64,000 nucleotides of DNA, taken from assembly GCA_008973525.1 (NCBI GenBank), contig WACJ01000010.1:310001-374000 (forward strand). The letters run 5' to 3'. This document shows, piece by piece, positions 24,081-36,643 of this stretch. Position numbers and translations under genes: made by a program. Under the pieces are notes generated by a model. It was not told the DNA's origin. It searched no databases and was given only the letters and a program-made list of their open reading frames with translations. Each line of letters opens with the position of its first letter. Position 1 is the first letter of the stretch. This DNA is from Stenopsyche tienmushanensis (taxonomy: Eukaryota > Arthropoda > Insecta > Trichoptera > Stenopsychidae).

Positions 24081-25910
24081 TATACTAATCGAACATAAAA
24101 ATGCAACTAAAAATATGATCCATATTCTTAAAAAGTACACATCTGATATGAGCTTTCGCATCTATAAAAAACTTGTCTCGTAATTGTTTTAGATCATACT
24201 GTATAGAGTTTCCTAACAAAATAAATGGGAAAAAAACACTTTCTTTTTGAATAACAATGAAGCTGTAGTGAGTATAAAACCAATGCCCTTTTACGATTTG
24301 CGTTCAGAAAACTTTGAAAAACCTTCTCTTGGAATTGAAAAATTATCATTCTTCCTGCGATTCAAACGAATTCGTTCTCATTCTCAACTTTGCGTTACAT
24401 ATATTCATATAAAAATATTTTTATTAGCGTCGTTTCTCTTAAATTCTTTCGAGTAATTTCGGTATTTAATAATTCCCATTGATTGTAATTTAGTTCAGAT
24501 GCTGTGAGCAGATGTGTGGATGAATTCAATAAGCGCTTGGCCATTTTTATTTATGACGAGCTATTTCAATGCTTGAAATGATCATAACGTCATGGTTGGA
24601 GCTGAAAACGTACGATACGCAAAAATAGTTCATATGAAAGGACTCTAATGATATGTATCGAGGAAAATCGGGGTGGAAAATCGTCTCGGAAGGCATATTA
24701 CGTGTTTATGACAGCCTTTCGCTTTGAGGAAATTCCTCGGCATTATTGTCGCCCTTGGATAAGCGCGCGAAAAACTCTTTCTCCGCTGAGTGCTTTTTTT
24801 ATCGCTTATTGAAAGCTTGCAGATGGTTTTCCGAGGAAAACTTTAAATCTCATCAAGCTGAGGAGAAAAATTGTTTTATTATCCTTGGCGTGGGATCCGC
24901 GTGCTAGTCGAAAAACAATTTTCGCGATACATCCCCAAACAAATTATTCATATAAATGGTAATAGCTTCCAACTTTTTTTTGCTCGAAAGCATAATACTT
25001 GCAATATTTTTTGGTAAGCATATTACATAATTATACTGCTTTGTTTGATATTCACTTATTCATGGGGTTGTTATTATGAGTTCCAACCTAAGCTCATACA
25101 TTTTCAACTAAGTCTATGAGATGCTTAAGATGAATATAGAATTCTATAAACATTCTTAGAATTATTATTAGACACTTTAAAGGATATTAAAAAAAAATAA
25201 TATACTAACTCATAGATACTCTCATACCTAACATCTCAGAGTCTATCGTTTTAAATTAACAATACGTTGAAAACCACTACAAAAAATATATGATATAGAA
25301 AAGTTTCCTGTGGAGATTGCCTATATCCTATAATAGAAAAATAATGATGACTAAAGGAGGCTTTTCATTATTGTAGTTCATCACAATACATCAGCAAAAA
25401 TATAAGAGGTAATTATTAAAAATATTTCTAAACTGTTAAAATCTCTAATTGTTATTTTTGTAAAACCAATAAGCGATCAATTTTGAATTTGAAAGTAATT
25501 TTGCATGAAAGCGTTGGTATTTAAAATGTCCTGAAAAATCCTTGTGCATTTTGTATACAATAATCAAATCTTTTTTTAGTGCATAGCCTTTTTAAATACA
25601 ATTTTAACCAAAAAATGTTATAAAATTAAATTTTCAACTCGTTAGCTCGCAATGTACAAAATCAGCCGACCCCAATCCTCAACTTTTTTAACCCAATCCC
25701 GTATTTTGATGACGCGAGTTTCCGCAATTTTCACCCCTTCTTTTGATTACCGAGCAATTTTTTATGGAAGATTCTTCTGCGGAAATATTTCCATCAAACG
25801 GATTCATATATTAACGTGTGAATTTGTTTATACATTATGGATGAAAATTAATACACTATATAAAAATCATCTTAATGCCAATTTCCGCAACGCTTCTCTA
25901 ACCAGCTTAA
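24081..25910. other. No gene seen
   Basis: AT-rich sequence. Frames 24247-24456 and 25652-25918 (+) are open but show no recognisable domain or gene signals. Confidence 0.4.
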
Positions 25911-26283
25911 CCCTTTGAGTAGTGAGCTAATTTAAAATCTTCATAGTCCTTAAATGCTATATTTGCTTATCCGCCACTTATCATCCGTACAAATCCACTT
26001 ATCTATCAGAAACGCAGCAGCGCGTATGAAGCTTATATTTAACACTTTCGTAGCCCAACATGAATCGTTGTCATTTCTCACAAGGCCCAAATTCGACAGT
26101 CGGAGCATAAACAGAAGGAATAGCAATGCGATATTATAACGCACAAGATAAACACGGACGACATTTGAACATATTGCTTTGTATTTTATCCGTCTCTGTC
26201 TCTCTCCAAGCTCAACGTACAAGAGTGCTCTTTCTGAATCATTGGAATTCGCTCGCAAATACGCGATCATCCTACCATACAGG
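25911..26283. mobile_element. piggyBac-type MITE (copy 1)
   Basis: The 373-bp element sits between TTAA tetranucleotides (25907-25910 and 26284-26287), the piggyBac target. It starts CCCTTTGAGTAGTGAGC and ends GCAAATACGCG... CATACAGG, so its complement begins CCTG. The same start and end occur at 34412-34648 with a shorter interior. It has no transposase. Overlapping frames 25950-26270 (-) and 25954-26139 (+) lie within it and are not credited. Confidence 0.7.
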
Positions 26284-26912
26284 TTAACTATGAGAATTTT
26301 TCTTAATAAATAATGAGTATTAAAATTATGAAATCAAGTTTTTGTAAGTGTAAATATGATATTATAATCAAAACCAAGTATAAATTTGATGATTTGGATT
26401 ATTCGTGTTTTCCAGTTATCCGTGTTTGTCCTCCCCGACAGAACCCCGGATGATCGAGTAGTTATATTTTCTAAATATAAGCCCAGTCCAATAAATTCAT
26501 ACATATATAATTATTCCTTATAAATCATATCACTTTTAATTAGTTACTTACAAATATTGTTTACACAAAAGTAATAAGTACGCAAAAGAAAAATCAGTTG
26601 AAATAACTCGTTTTTTTTAAATTTCATTTGTCGAAAGTACATGTCTCTAAAAATGTCGTCTATGATTTTGATTAATAAATTCGTATTATTTCAATGCTTT
26701 ATAGCTAAATCGCTAAATGTGCTCGAAACGATCACTGCGTCCAGATTGCGCCCCAAGCGGTTCTGAGACCGCTGCAGTCGCAGACTTGACCCTATATCTG
26801 CTTTTGTTTGCAGGTAAGAGGTTTCCGTTGGAAACCTTTCTTATCTTTGTTCTAGTAAGGGAGCAAATTAAGTCAAATAATGTTAACATAGATTTAAAAA
26901 AAGGCGAATAAG

Positions 26913-27110
26913 CATGTGGATAGTAAGAACACAAATGATGAAGTCTCTCAGAATTTACACTGTCCAGAAGGCGCAGATTCTTAATGCGAATGGCAGAAAC
27001 ATGCAACTACAAGATCACTATATTTGTACAGACATCTTCCCGCTCTCAACGAGAAAGTTTAACAATTCTTAAGACCCATTTATGAAGAATTACCGTCTGA
27101 TGATTTACTG
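26913..27110 (+). pseudogene. Mutator-like transposase relic, left part
   Basis: The + strand reads LHCPEGADS-stop-CEWQKH, then LPALNEKV-stop-QFLRPIYEELPSDDLL in one frame. It continues without loss of frame across the 4.2-kb hAT insertion at 31320 as ERCLGSNTQNNNESFN. The CPEG-x-DSWC, PIYE-L-x-DDLL and TQN-x-NESFN motifs belong to a widespread arthropod family that I associate, from memory, with Mutator-like transposases; that name needs a profile search. Two in-frame stops, one replacing the tryptophan of DSWC, show it is dead. The split position coincides exactly with the hAT target duplication. Confidence 0.5.
27103..27110. repeat. hAT target-site duplication, left copy
   Basis: ATTTACTG immediately precedes the CAGTGTTTCTC end of the hAT element and is repeated exactly at 31312-31319. 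Confidence 0.9.
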
Positions 27111-28109
27111 CAGTGTTTCTCAACCGGTGCAACGCGGTGCACTGGTGCACCGCGAGCTTATTACAAGTGCACCGCGAAAAAATTGGTAAAAACGAAAAAT
27201 TCTGCAAAACAGTGAAATCCGAAAAAGTCGTTGGTGAAATTATGAAAGTCAACGAAAGAGTTAATGTAATTTTGAATTAGCCAAATCAATTGCGCGTATA
27301 TTAACCGTTTAACGTAGACTTGGAAGTGGCATTTTATAAAATAATTTCTTAAGACTTCGAATATATTATATTTGTGTAATTAAATAAAAAAATATCCATT
27401 TGTGTTGCCTTTTCAGACATCATCGTTTCTTCAACATTATAGATTTATTTATGAATCAAATATTTTAAATACTCATGTATTATACTATAATCTTTATAAC
27501 AGTTCTTATTTCATTAAATTAGCAATAATACAAAATAAGTTTTGAGCATTTTTATTTAAAGCCGCGCGGTATAAAAAATTGTCAGAAATGTACTAGATTA
27601 CGCTGTATCATTCGTCCGAATTCAGCCGAACCTGGAGTGTTAATAACCACTTATGAAAGATAATGGAAAACCACCACATGAAAAAAGTCTTCTATGAAGA
27701 CCATTTGAATATTACACAATAGGTTATTTTGAAAAAAAAAAATTTAATTTGCTACATTTTTGCACAATCAAATCAGCACCATTCAATTTAGTGCCAACAT
27801 AACAATAATATAATGATATTATCAATATATATGTGCAAATAAAATCAACAAATATTAATTAGAAACCACTGTAATATACAAACAAGACTGAATAATATTT
27901 AAAATGTAACATTTTATGCATTATGTATTTAACTCAAAGTATGAGTATATTTGAAAACATCGGTATTTCGGATTGATATTGCGCTATTCGAAAGACTTAC
28001 CTAAAACAAAGAATTTAAACATCCATTAGACCAAATATTTTGTGTGTATATTTTAGATGACAAATTAAATGATAGCTCAAATTTATCTTGTAAATCTTAT
28101 TATCCTTAC

Positions 28110-28213
28110 CTGAGAGCTCTCACTGCATGAATTTTGAAGTCATGGACACCTTTGGAATTTGGCTCACCAGCAGTTCTTTTGAACCACACTGTACAATTTT
28201 TCACAACGTCCAT
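28110..28213 (-). other. Exon-like segment, unidentified
   Basis: On the minus strand an AG precedes ATG at 28213. A 104-nt open segment follows (start MDVVKNCTVWFKRTAG) and ends in CTCAG|GTAAGG, a strong donor-like site. The codon pattern looks more protein-like than the surrounding AT-rich DNA. I do not recognise the peptide. It could be an exon of a transposon gene captured within the hAT element, an exon of an otherwise unseen host gene, or chance. Confidence 0.2.
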
Positions 28214-28486
28214 CTAAACTTAAGACTATTGATTGATCAAGGCTGGTCGATTTCGTAATCAAACAATTGCGGGTTGCTTTTATATTAAACACGATTTCAT
28301 ACCTGAAATTAAATATTTGACACATTTTAGTCCAATTATTTAGCTGATGATATATTTTTAAAATGATATATGATGAATTTTCTTTAATCTAAGTAAAAAT
28401 TGATGCTTAATGAAGCTTTTAGCTATGAAAATAAATGAATCACTTCCGAATATCGTATTTTACATATACATTTGAATGTTAGTCGT

Positions 28487-29427
28487 GACTTTAAAAAAAT
28501 GATACAAAAATCGGACCTAAATCCTACATCTTAAAATAGACATCTTGATTTTCCTATCCACTATGAGTATTATTTCCGATCTGTGTTCTTGAAATCTCAA
28601 TGCAATTGTTCACCATTAAACATTTCGATAATAAGCCTAATAATCGTATTACAATATACTTAAAAACTGTGACTACTTGCATCAATATTTTAGCTGCATG
28701 ACGATCAGGATACAGTCTGGAACACGGATCACATTCCGGAATGGCACAACACTCTGTGTATTAAAAAATATCACTTAACATACGCACATGCACATCCTAA
28801 CCTGTCAAAATAAAATATAGCTCTGCACCGAATATTGTTGCATAGCATAAACTCGACGCCTAAACTGGACGGACAAATTGAAACGCATTTATGACAAATT
28901 ATTAATATTTATAAGAAAAACTATTTTTTAAAAATCATGGGATTAAATAAGCTGCTGCGATACGTTCCCAAAAATATTATTTTTCAAAATTAATCACCAT
29001 CCTTTTCGTTGCATAAATATATTATTTTTTAAAAGAATTTCAAATTTGATAAAAATATTTTTGGGAATATATCAAAAGAGCTCATCTCAGAGAGAATCTC
29101 ATGCATTCTTTCAATAGTTTTTCATAATAATTTACATTTAGTATTAATACATTTATATTCGTACGCTCAGTTGAGCCGTCGAATTCTAGGCGACAATCAG
29201 TGCGTGTTCGGTTCTTAGGTTATACGGTTTGGCTTAATCGTCAGAGGGATATATCTTAATAAATAAAGTGCAGTGTTGTTCCAGAATGCGTCCCGTACTC
29301 CAGGATCTATCCTGAACGTCATGCAGCATAAGTGTTTTGTACTGCGACTTATAGTAAATTGGAGGTCCTTGATGTCTATTTTAAGATGTAGGATTTAAAG
29401 CCGATAAATTATGTTTTATTTAAAGCC
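28487..29427. repeat. Imperfect large inverted repeat (foldback-like)
   Basis: The left arm (about 28487-28880) and right arm (about 29160-29427) are reverse-complement related. Shared blocks include AAATCCTACATCTTAAAATA and its complement, GCTGCATGACG-x-TCAGGATA and its complement, and an inner CTCGACG/CTAAACTG block. Identity falls toward the centre. Both arms are open in one frame over the LHDxQD segment. The spacer is about 280 bp. It may be a foldback transposon or two inverted copies of one element inside the hAT. Confidence 0.6.
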
Positions 29428-29597
29428 ATGATAAACTTTTGATTTTATTGTCACAATAGACTCTTACATAGAGTGCGGAATAAGATGTCGATGATTGAAT
29501 ACAGTAGGATGGTTTCAATGGGTATCTGATGAGCTGTGCGCCTGGTCGTGGCGGAATCTTCAAATCGTCATGCAGTCTGACCGCTGAGGAAAGATTC

Positions 29598-30785
29598 ATA
29601 ATCATCATCATCAGTCTGTGTTCGTCCACCGTTGAACGCATGAGTCTTCATCCCTCTCGATCCTCCGCTTTCCGTATCCAGCTTCATCCTGCTATTCTTT
29701 CGATGTCGTCAGTCTTACAGGGGTCTCCACTCCAACACTTTTCTTCCCCATCCGTCCCCCGACCGTCGTTTCTTCGACACATTTGTCTCCCCCATTGCCA
29801 CTTAAGTGTGTCAATTCTTTCAGTAGCGTCTACTACTCGAGTTCTTCTTCGGATATCCTCGTTTCTGATTCTATATTATAAAGATACTCCGAGCATAGAT
29901 CTCTCTATGGCATGCCGGGAAAACTTTATTCTGTGTAAAATGCCTGATATTAGATTCCACGTCTTCGTGGGTTAACACTGGGATGATGCGTTGGTTAAAT
30001 GCTGCCATCCCAGTGGTATTCGTCTGTCAATTTCTGTTGAGAAATTCTGTCGTCCTAGTTGTATTACTTGTCCCAGATAAGTGTATTCATTTTCAACCTC
30101 AATTTGTATTCCCCCAATGGATATCGCCCCGAAGGACTGAGAATTGTGACTATTTATCATGGCTTCGATTTTATCCATGTTCATTTTCAGACAAATTTTA
30201 CTTGACACTTCGTTTAGGTCTTGGAGCATGTCTTGAAGCTTTTCAGACGATTCGGCTATTAATACTATGTCACAATTTCTCCACTTGTGTGTTGTCAATA
30301 CTGTGTCGGCACTTTTTCCAAGATAGCAGTTTAAACACATCTTCCAAAGCGTTTATGATAAGCTTGGGAGATAGTTTATATTACAGCGTTGTAGTGAGTC
30401 TAAAACTGCCCAAGAAAGACAGTGGCTGATTATATTTTTCGGTTTTCTGGATGATTTGTTTTAGTATGTGGATATGCTCGATGATACTAAAGCCTTTTCT
30501 AAATCCAGCCTGTTCTCGAGGTTGAAATTTGTCAAATCGATCTGCCAGCCTATTAGTTTTAACTCTAGAGAATACTTTATATATATATGGGAGAGAAGCG
30601 AAATTGGACGATAGTTCTTAAGCAATGAATTGTCTCCTTTTTTAAAAAGTAATACACTCCAGGCCTTCGGGGCTTCCCTATGTACCATGTTAAAGAGTTA
30701 AGATTTAGCTGTTGGAATTTGTAGAGATGCTGCTCCTTCAATGATAGGCTCAATCAACGGATTTGTTACCCTTGCAAAGTCATGA
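29598..30785 (-). pseudogene. RTE-clade LINE fragment (reverse transcriptase to 3' end)
   Basis: Read downward from 30785, the minus strand shows PLIEPIIEGAASLQIP, then PKAWSVLLFKKGDN and LLKNYRPISLLSHIYK (reverse-transcriptase motifs 1-2). After a deletion come CDIVLIAESSEKLQDMLQDL (the catalytic A/DD box region; the family has DDIVLI and here the first D is C) and NEYTYLGQVIQLGRQNF. The C-terminal part, shadowed by the + frame 29529-29975, reads THEDVESNIRHFTQNK and IDTLKWQWGRQM over several frames. The element seems to end in the TGATGATGAT-type tail (complement of 29598-29612), as RTE elements do. Endonuclease and the middle of the enzyme are missing. The order and wording of these motifs fit insect RTE elements closely. 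Confidence 0.8.
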
Positions 30786-30791
30786 AACCCT

Positions 30792-30989
30792 AATATTATA
30801 ATTATGCACTGTTTTTTGCATAGAGAATCTTTAGTTTCGAAAACATTACCAGCAGCACTAAAACATGTACTAGATCAAGTTGTAAATATAGTGAATTTCA
30901 TAAAATCAAGACCTTTAAAAACACGCATGTTTAAAAATCTTTACATTTCTCTGGAAGTAAGTACAAGTGTTTGCTTTTTCTTTTGGTAG
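30792..30989 (+). pseudogene. hAT transposase fragment (ZBED5/SCAND3-like)
   Basis: The + strand reads HCFLHRESLVSKTLPAALK, then VVNIVNFIKSRPLKTRMF. These match the characteristic CxxHRxxLxxKTLP...VNxIKxxxLxxRxF segment found in the middle of hAT transposases and of their domesticated relatives ZBED5/SCAND3. It is only about 50 codons before the similarity ends. It lies immediately after the RTE 5' junction and inside the hAT terminal repeats, so it is probably the surviving piece of this element's own transposase. Confidence 0.7.
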
Positions 30990-31311
30990 TTATTTAGGAG
31001 TAAAGTTTTATCTCTCTTCATAGAGCTTAAGAATAAATTGTTAATCTTTATTAGAAATGATGGTATTTGATGGTTTCTAGGGAAAAATTAACTAACTAAA
31101 TATATTTTCAATGTTAAACATTTTTTTTATATAATTTGACACAAAAAGAAAATATGTAAAAAAATGGTATGTAAATATTATTTTTTTAAATATGTAATAA
31201 AAATTATGTCTATGTATACAAATTTTTTCGACTTCTTAATTCTGGTGCATCCGCCACTTTTTCCCATGGTCAAAAGTGCACCATGACTTCAAAAAGGTTG
31301 AGAATCACCTG

Positions 31312-31319
31312 ATTTACTG
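31312..31319. repeat. hAT target-site duplication, right copy
   Basis: ATTTACTG follows the right inverted repeat and is identical to 27103-27110. Confidence 0.9.
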
Positions 31320-31600
31320 GAAAGATGTCTTGGTTCGAATACCCAAAATAACAATGAGAGTTTCAACGCGTGTTGTTCTCTGGTACTGAAACATATATTT
31401 TTTTGTGGCAAAAAATACTGTAAATACGACACATACTGCAGCCTGCATTTTTATTGAAGAATTTGAACCTATTTAAAGAATAATGGTAGTCATGGGTATC
31501 ACAATCGATTCAGATGCTTTATACGGTTGGCTCCGAATCTTCTAAAAAAAGTTAGAACAGCCCACAGAGACGCCAAATCAGCCAAAAAAACAAGCTTGAG
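31320..31600 (+). pseudogene. Mutator-like transposase relic, right part
   Basis: This continues the frame of 26913-27110: ERCLGSNTQNNNESFNACC, then a degraded SLVLKHIFF-x-GKK segment and, in another frame near 31500, a SDA-like block and VRTAHRDAKSAKKT. Stops at 31460-31475 and elsewhere show decay. Together with the left part it shows that the hAT element jumped into an already transposon-derived sequence. Confidence 0.5.
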
Positions 31601-34411
31601 ATAAATGAAAGATTACATTATGGAGCTGGAATCACTGATTAGTAGAATGTTTTCTTTTTCAATATTTTTCAAGTACTTAAAACTTAAAACGCGTTTTTCT
31701 CGAAACAACTGTTTTAAGTGCTTTTTCAGGTCGTATTTTTTAGAACTTATAATGATTCAAATAATGCAATTTTTTCAATATGCAGCGATTCGACAATGGT
31801 CGTTATTTTAAAAAATCAAAACCGTCATTACCATTGAAAGTTTTTCAATTAAGAATAAGCAGAACCATCGACAAACAGATGGAATGGGATTTGCACATTT
31901 TTCCATCTAAATTGCTTTTAAAGGATCGATTCCTAACCAACCCGTAAGCACCTCATATAAAACATGTAAATATTTAAATTCGATTTAAAATGCACTATGT
32001 TTCCACTCTGGAACACAATAAATAATCTTCTCAGTTAAAGGCTTTCGATGCCATTAAGTGCATCGAACGAATAAGCAGAGTTCTTTCTTTGCGTGGTTTT
32101 CAAATCGATTTGCAAAAAACTTTAATCTATCTTATGAATCGAATCACAAAAACTATATTTAAATTTTGTGGATTTTCATAGGTTTCCGTCGTTTTTTATT
32201 GGACTAAATTCTCATTGACTTATTTGTCTAAATGCTCACTTTAAAAAATAAATTATGGGTTTACAATAAATAACATAAGTAATGACACACATAATTAAAA
32301 TTTCGCTACAAAGGAAATTGTTGGCTAAAATATTAAGCTCTGTTTGTGTAAATATAATAAAATGGTGTTTCACTTTTCGTGACAGTTTAAGCTATTTTGC
32401 CCTATAAATCCCTAGTGGAAACACCATTATGAATTGCTAGATTTTAACAAAAAAAATTATAGTAATTTTCATTAAGAATAAATCAAATATTTGAGGATTT
32501 TAGACGTTTTATTGTAAGATGTACTTTGCAAAATTGACCTTTCTTACGTATATGCGATGAAGAAGTCTCTCTTTCGAAATTAAGGGGCAGCTTTGTCATT
32601 GGACTAAATCAGATGTTGAAACAAGGCTTCGCTGCTTTATTGCGGTGTTCCATTTTCATTGTGATTCGTAACAAGTTACGTGATATGAGCCCTTCCGTAC
32701 GTATTTTGCTCCATGGCGTCAGATGTAAGCTACGCGTAAATTTCAGTTATTAAAGCTAAATTAGTTAATTCCTTCCAATGCTACGAGTTTGGAGGCTTAG
32801 ATTCGATACGCCATTAAGTGGCTTATACCTATGTCGTTTAGCCACTCGTCCGTTTGTTACAAGCACATTCATATCAAATTATGGCAAACGAATCAAAGGC
32901 AAGACGAATCTTATTTACTGAAACGCAGAATCGTCATTTTCACTTAAATTATATGTAAAAATACATGAAAAATAAGTGCAACATACTTATTTTAATTTCA
33001 AACTAATTAAAAATTCTGCTAATATCTCAATAATTCTATGTTAAATTCTCAAAATTATATACAGATTCTTAAAAAAGTACAAGAAATATTTAGGGAAAAA
33101 AGTTCATTTTTCGTAACTTTTCTTGAACAGGATGTAATGTCATTTTCTGACTTTTTTAAAATCCTATTATGTTTCTGATTTAAAATTAAGTTAACTTGGT
33201 TTTGCATTCATATTAATTGTAGGGAATCTTCCTGCAGACTTTAACATATAATCAGCAAACTAACATCAAATCTGAGAATAAAATACTAACTAAAATTGTT
33301 TTTACAATTTTAATCTAATGTCATTTATTATGCAATTATAGAATCGTATTTTTCTGTTCATATAACTTTAAATATAGTATTTAATATTTTTACATTTCTA
33401 TAAATATTTTATTCAAGAGGTGTTTTCTTCTTATTTATGTAACTGTCGACATTTCTTTTCATGAAACAGCATCTCTTACATAACTTCGTTCTGCTTCCTC
33501 AGACTTTATCTCGACATTTTCTAGCCCTACACCTTTTCATCCCCTGCGAGCAAATACGTTTTTAAATAAATTCGCAATAATGGTGATGGTCATCCTTTGC
33601 ATAATCACGTACCGTCTCAAAATGTACAACAACCTGAATGCAAATATTCAATTTTCGCAGAAAAATCGCTTCGGTAGCCGTCTTGCTGTTTTCCTACAGA
33701 CAATTAAGTTAATTGCAAAATTAAGCTAACTACCCTTTGAATACACTTGCGGATTAAACTAAAGACAAAACAAAATTACGAAAATACTTAAAAACAATAT
33801 TAAAACGTTCCCTTATCTACTAGTTCATTATATTGCTACGCTTACTTCGGTAAAGTCAAGCTGTAACGAAAACCATAATCGTTTTATGGCTGTATTTTTT
33901 TTCAGGTCCTTTGACTCTCAACACGTTCAAATTAAATAATTAAAGAGAAAATCAACAATAAAATAAGGCAAATAATTACCGGCTAACAATCGAGAAATGT
34001 TTGTGGAATGAACGTTTAAAGTCCAATTAAATCTTAAATATGCAAATTCGATCTGAATCTTCTTACGGTAATATCATTCATATTCATTTATTCTCGTATC
34101 CTCGAATCTCGTCTAAAATTGAATTTTAAAATGGCAATGATCTTGGTGCTTCTTTAGTGATTAAAACGATTCATATTTATGTAATATAAAACACATAATC
34201 AATAAATATATAGGCATCAATTTCAACCATATCATTTAACCAAAATTTCGCCCTTTTTAATCAAAATACATCACAATGGGGGAGGTAACATTTGATGGAT
34301 ATCACTAATTAAAAATCAATATTTACCACAAGGTATGTCTTCAAACGAACATTTTTTTATTCAGATTTCTGATTTTATTGCCACTCATTAAATCACTTAA
34401 CCCCAAAGTAA
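31601..34411. other. No gene seen
   Basis: AT-rich sequence with no recognisable gene. The 68-codon frame at 31605-31811 (+) is unrecognised. A TTTCACTTTTCGTGAC phrase at about 32369-32384 belongs to a dispersed repeat noted in the findings. Confidence 0.4.
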
Positions 34412-34648
34412 CCCTTTGAGTAGTGAGCTAATTTAAAATCTTCAAAATAGATGCTATATTTGCTTGAATACACTTGAAATCGATACATTTGGGTTATCAA
34501 TATTAGTCTATTATTTTCGTCAACGATCTATACGATCTTACGATGTACGCAAGATCTCTGTCTCTCGTTTAGAATCTCCGACCTGCAAGATGATCTTTAT
34601 GAGTTAGTGGAATTTGCTCGCAAATAGGCGACCGTACTGCCATACAGG
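34412..34648. mobile_element. piggyBac-type MITE (copy 2)
   Basis: It starts CCCTTTGAGTAGTGAGC and ends GCCATACAGG followed by TTAA, as in the copy at 25911-26283. The left flank is GTAA, so the left target copy has mutated. It shares about 35 bp at the left and about 45 bp at the right with copy 1, with a different, shorter interior. Confidence 0.65.
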
Positions 34649-34652
34649 TTAA

Positions 34653-36640
34653 TACTAAGTTTGCAACATGAAATAGATGTTTCATGACTTTTCAATTTAG
34701 ATCAATACATTTTATTGCATGATGAATTCCATATGCTGTCTATCGTTTTCATGATGAAATTTCAATTTCATGATCTGCCTTCTATTCACCAAATAGGTTG
34801 TTTTTCAATACATTCCAACCTTAATCAATCCAATTATTTATAGTGTAATCTAAAAAAATATTAATATCCTATACCCTTAACTTGCTTCAAAATACATAGT
34901 ATGGCCTTTTTTCTGGTACAATTCTCATCTGGAGAACTTTAAAAAAATGACATAATTTTCTGGTTGGCTTCAGCAAGTTTGAAACAGTCTGGTACTATCT
35001 TAACAAGCAATAAATAATCTGGCAATACTTATAAATGAATCCTCATTATACTAATTTATAGAATATTAAAAAAAAAACCACCCTCCCCTCCCAAACCCAA
35101 CGGCACTTAGTCACCAGACTGTCATAATGATAATCCAGAAACGCATCAAAATACAGCTATTAAATTATGCAATATAAAATGTTGCAAATTGATGCTTTGC
35201 AATGCAACATCATCTAGGAACATCTCTGAGATTTTAATCGCATTTTTTATTATTTTTCACATAACATGTTATATGATGAATGGATGATCTATAATTCGTT
35301 TGACTTTATTTTTATACTTATTTTAAAATAGCATGTAATAGCATAAATATTCTTTATCGATCATCAGCCTTAATATTATTATAGTAGAATAGTTAATAGA
35401 GTAAATTTAAGTGAAATCAATAATTTCACAACTCTCATTTTCAGTGGTAATAAAAATGTCGTGTTTCCTGAACCGTGACTCAATACAAACCAACTATAAC
35501 GATGAAAGTCTCATTTTTATGCTATTTTCTATTTTTTAAAAAATAAATATAAGATCAAGATAAATCGTTCAATTGCAACAATGCTTAAAATGGACGTGCA
35601 GAATAAAATGAAAATATATTTAGTTGGATCTTCTAAGTATTTTTCCAAGGAATATTCTCGTTGTGCAATAAGTAAAGTTATAAGATGAGCCTTTTTAGAA
35701 TCCATCTGTTATTACAATTTGATGATGTGGCATTTTCTCAGAGAGACTCAGACGATCTCCCACTTATTTCCCATTAATTTCTTAGCAACTCACCGGACAG
35801 TTTAATTACACATTACAAAATAGTGGATGAAAAACAAATTATTTCTTCCAGCCCAGACTTTAATACTTTTCTCGGCTGACGTAAATCCACCACGGGGAAA
35901 ATTTCATCTAGGAAATTAGCTTTGAGCAACATCAAAGTTTAACCCCTTGCTTTATTTAAATTGCCTATCAGCTTAATTTGAAACAGACTTCTGCTATTTT
36001 TTTTTTCAAAGTACATCTCGCACCCGAGTTTGTAACGCAACTTTCTTTTAAAAAAATAATAGAAGAAGAAATATCCCACTGACATGATAAATGGATGCTT
36101 GTCATTCTGAGCTCAATCTATCATGTATTATAATATCAGGTTGATTCTATATGATCTTCTACGCTACTAATGCCCATTTCCCACGCATCTACATGTTAAT
36201 ACGTATCAATTTCATTGATTTTCTGTTCAATATGTGCATATACATGACGTATAAATTCGACCGATATTGAAGTTTCTACCCTTTGTGAATATGTATGTTT
36301 TGCTCCAGGACCGGAAAGGAAGGTTGGCGTGAAGCCTCTGGAAGACGAAACTTGCGGAGAATAACAATTTGGATAGAATGTTGCTATAGAAACTTTGTTT
36401 AGAAAGTCAAACACATACTTTGTTGCAAATACTGTATTTCAAACATCACTCAAATCGCAAAATATCAATAATCATAATGGAAACGTAAACTATCGAAAAG
36501 CTGTTGTTTAAGCTCCAATAACTAACTTCAAACCAGCTCTTTTTATGCTATCAAATTAAATTATTAAATCAATTAAATCATTTAATATTTTTTCATCAAG
36601 GAATAGTATTTTTATATTAAGTACCATTGAAGAAAAAATA
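34653..36640. other. No gene seen
   Basis: AT-rich sequence. The 72-codon frame at 36196-36414 (-) lies in slightly more balanced sequence but is not recognised. Confidence 0.4.
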
Positions 36641-36643
36641 TTA

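Larger units (their letters stand above)
27111..31311 (+). mobile_element. Composite hAT element with nested insertions
   Basis: The ends are CAGTGTTTCTCAACC at the left and the complement CAGGTGATTCTCAACC at the right, flanked by a perfect 8-bp duplication, ATTTACTG. This is the standard hAT architecture. Subterminal GTGCACCGCG motifs near the left end (27130-27175) and GTGCA motifs at the right suggest transposase-binding repeats. The 4201-bp span contains a short transposase remnant (30792-30950), an RTE LINE fragment (29598-30785) on the opposite strand and a large inverted repeat (28487-29427). Most of the original transposase gene is missing or replaced. Confidence 0.85.

Noticed and set aside
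29529..30429. Two 148-codon plus-strand genes
   Set aside because: They are antisense to the RTE reverse-transcriptase relic.
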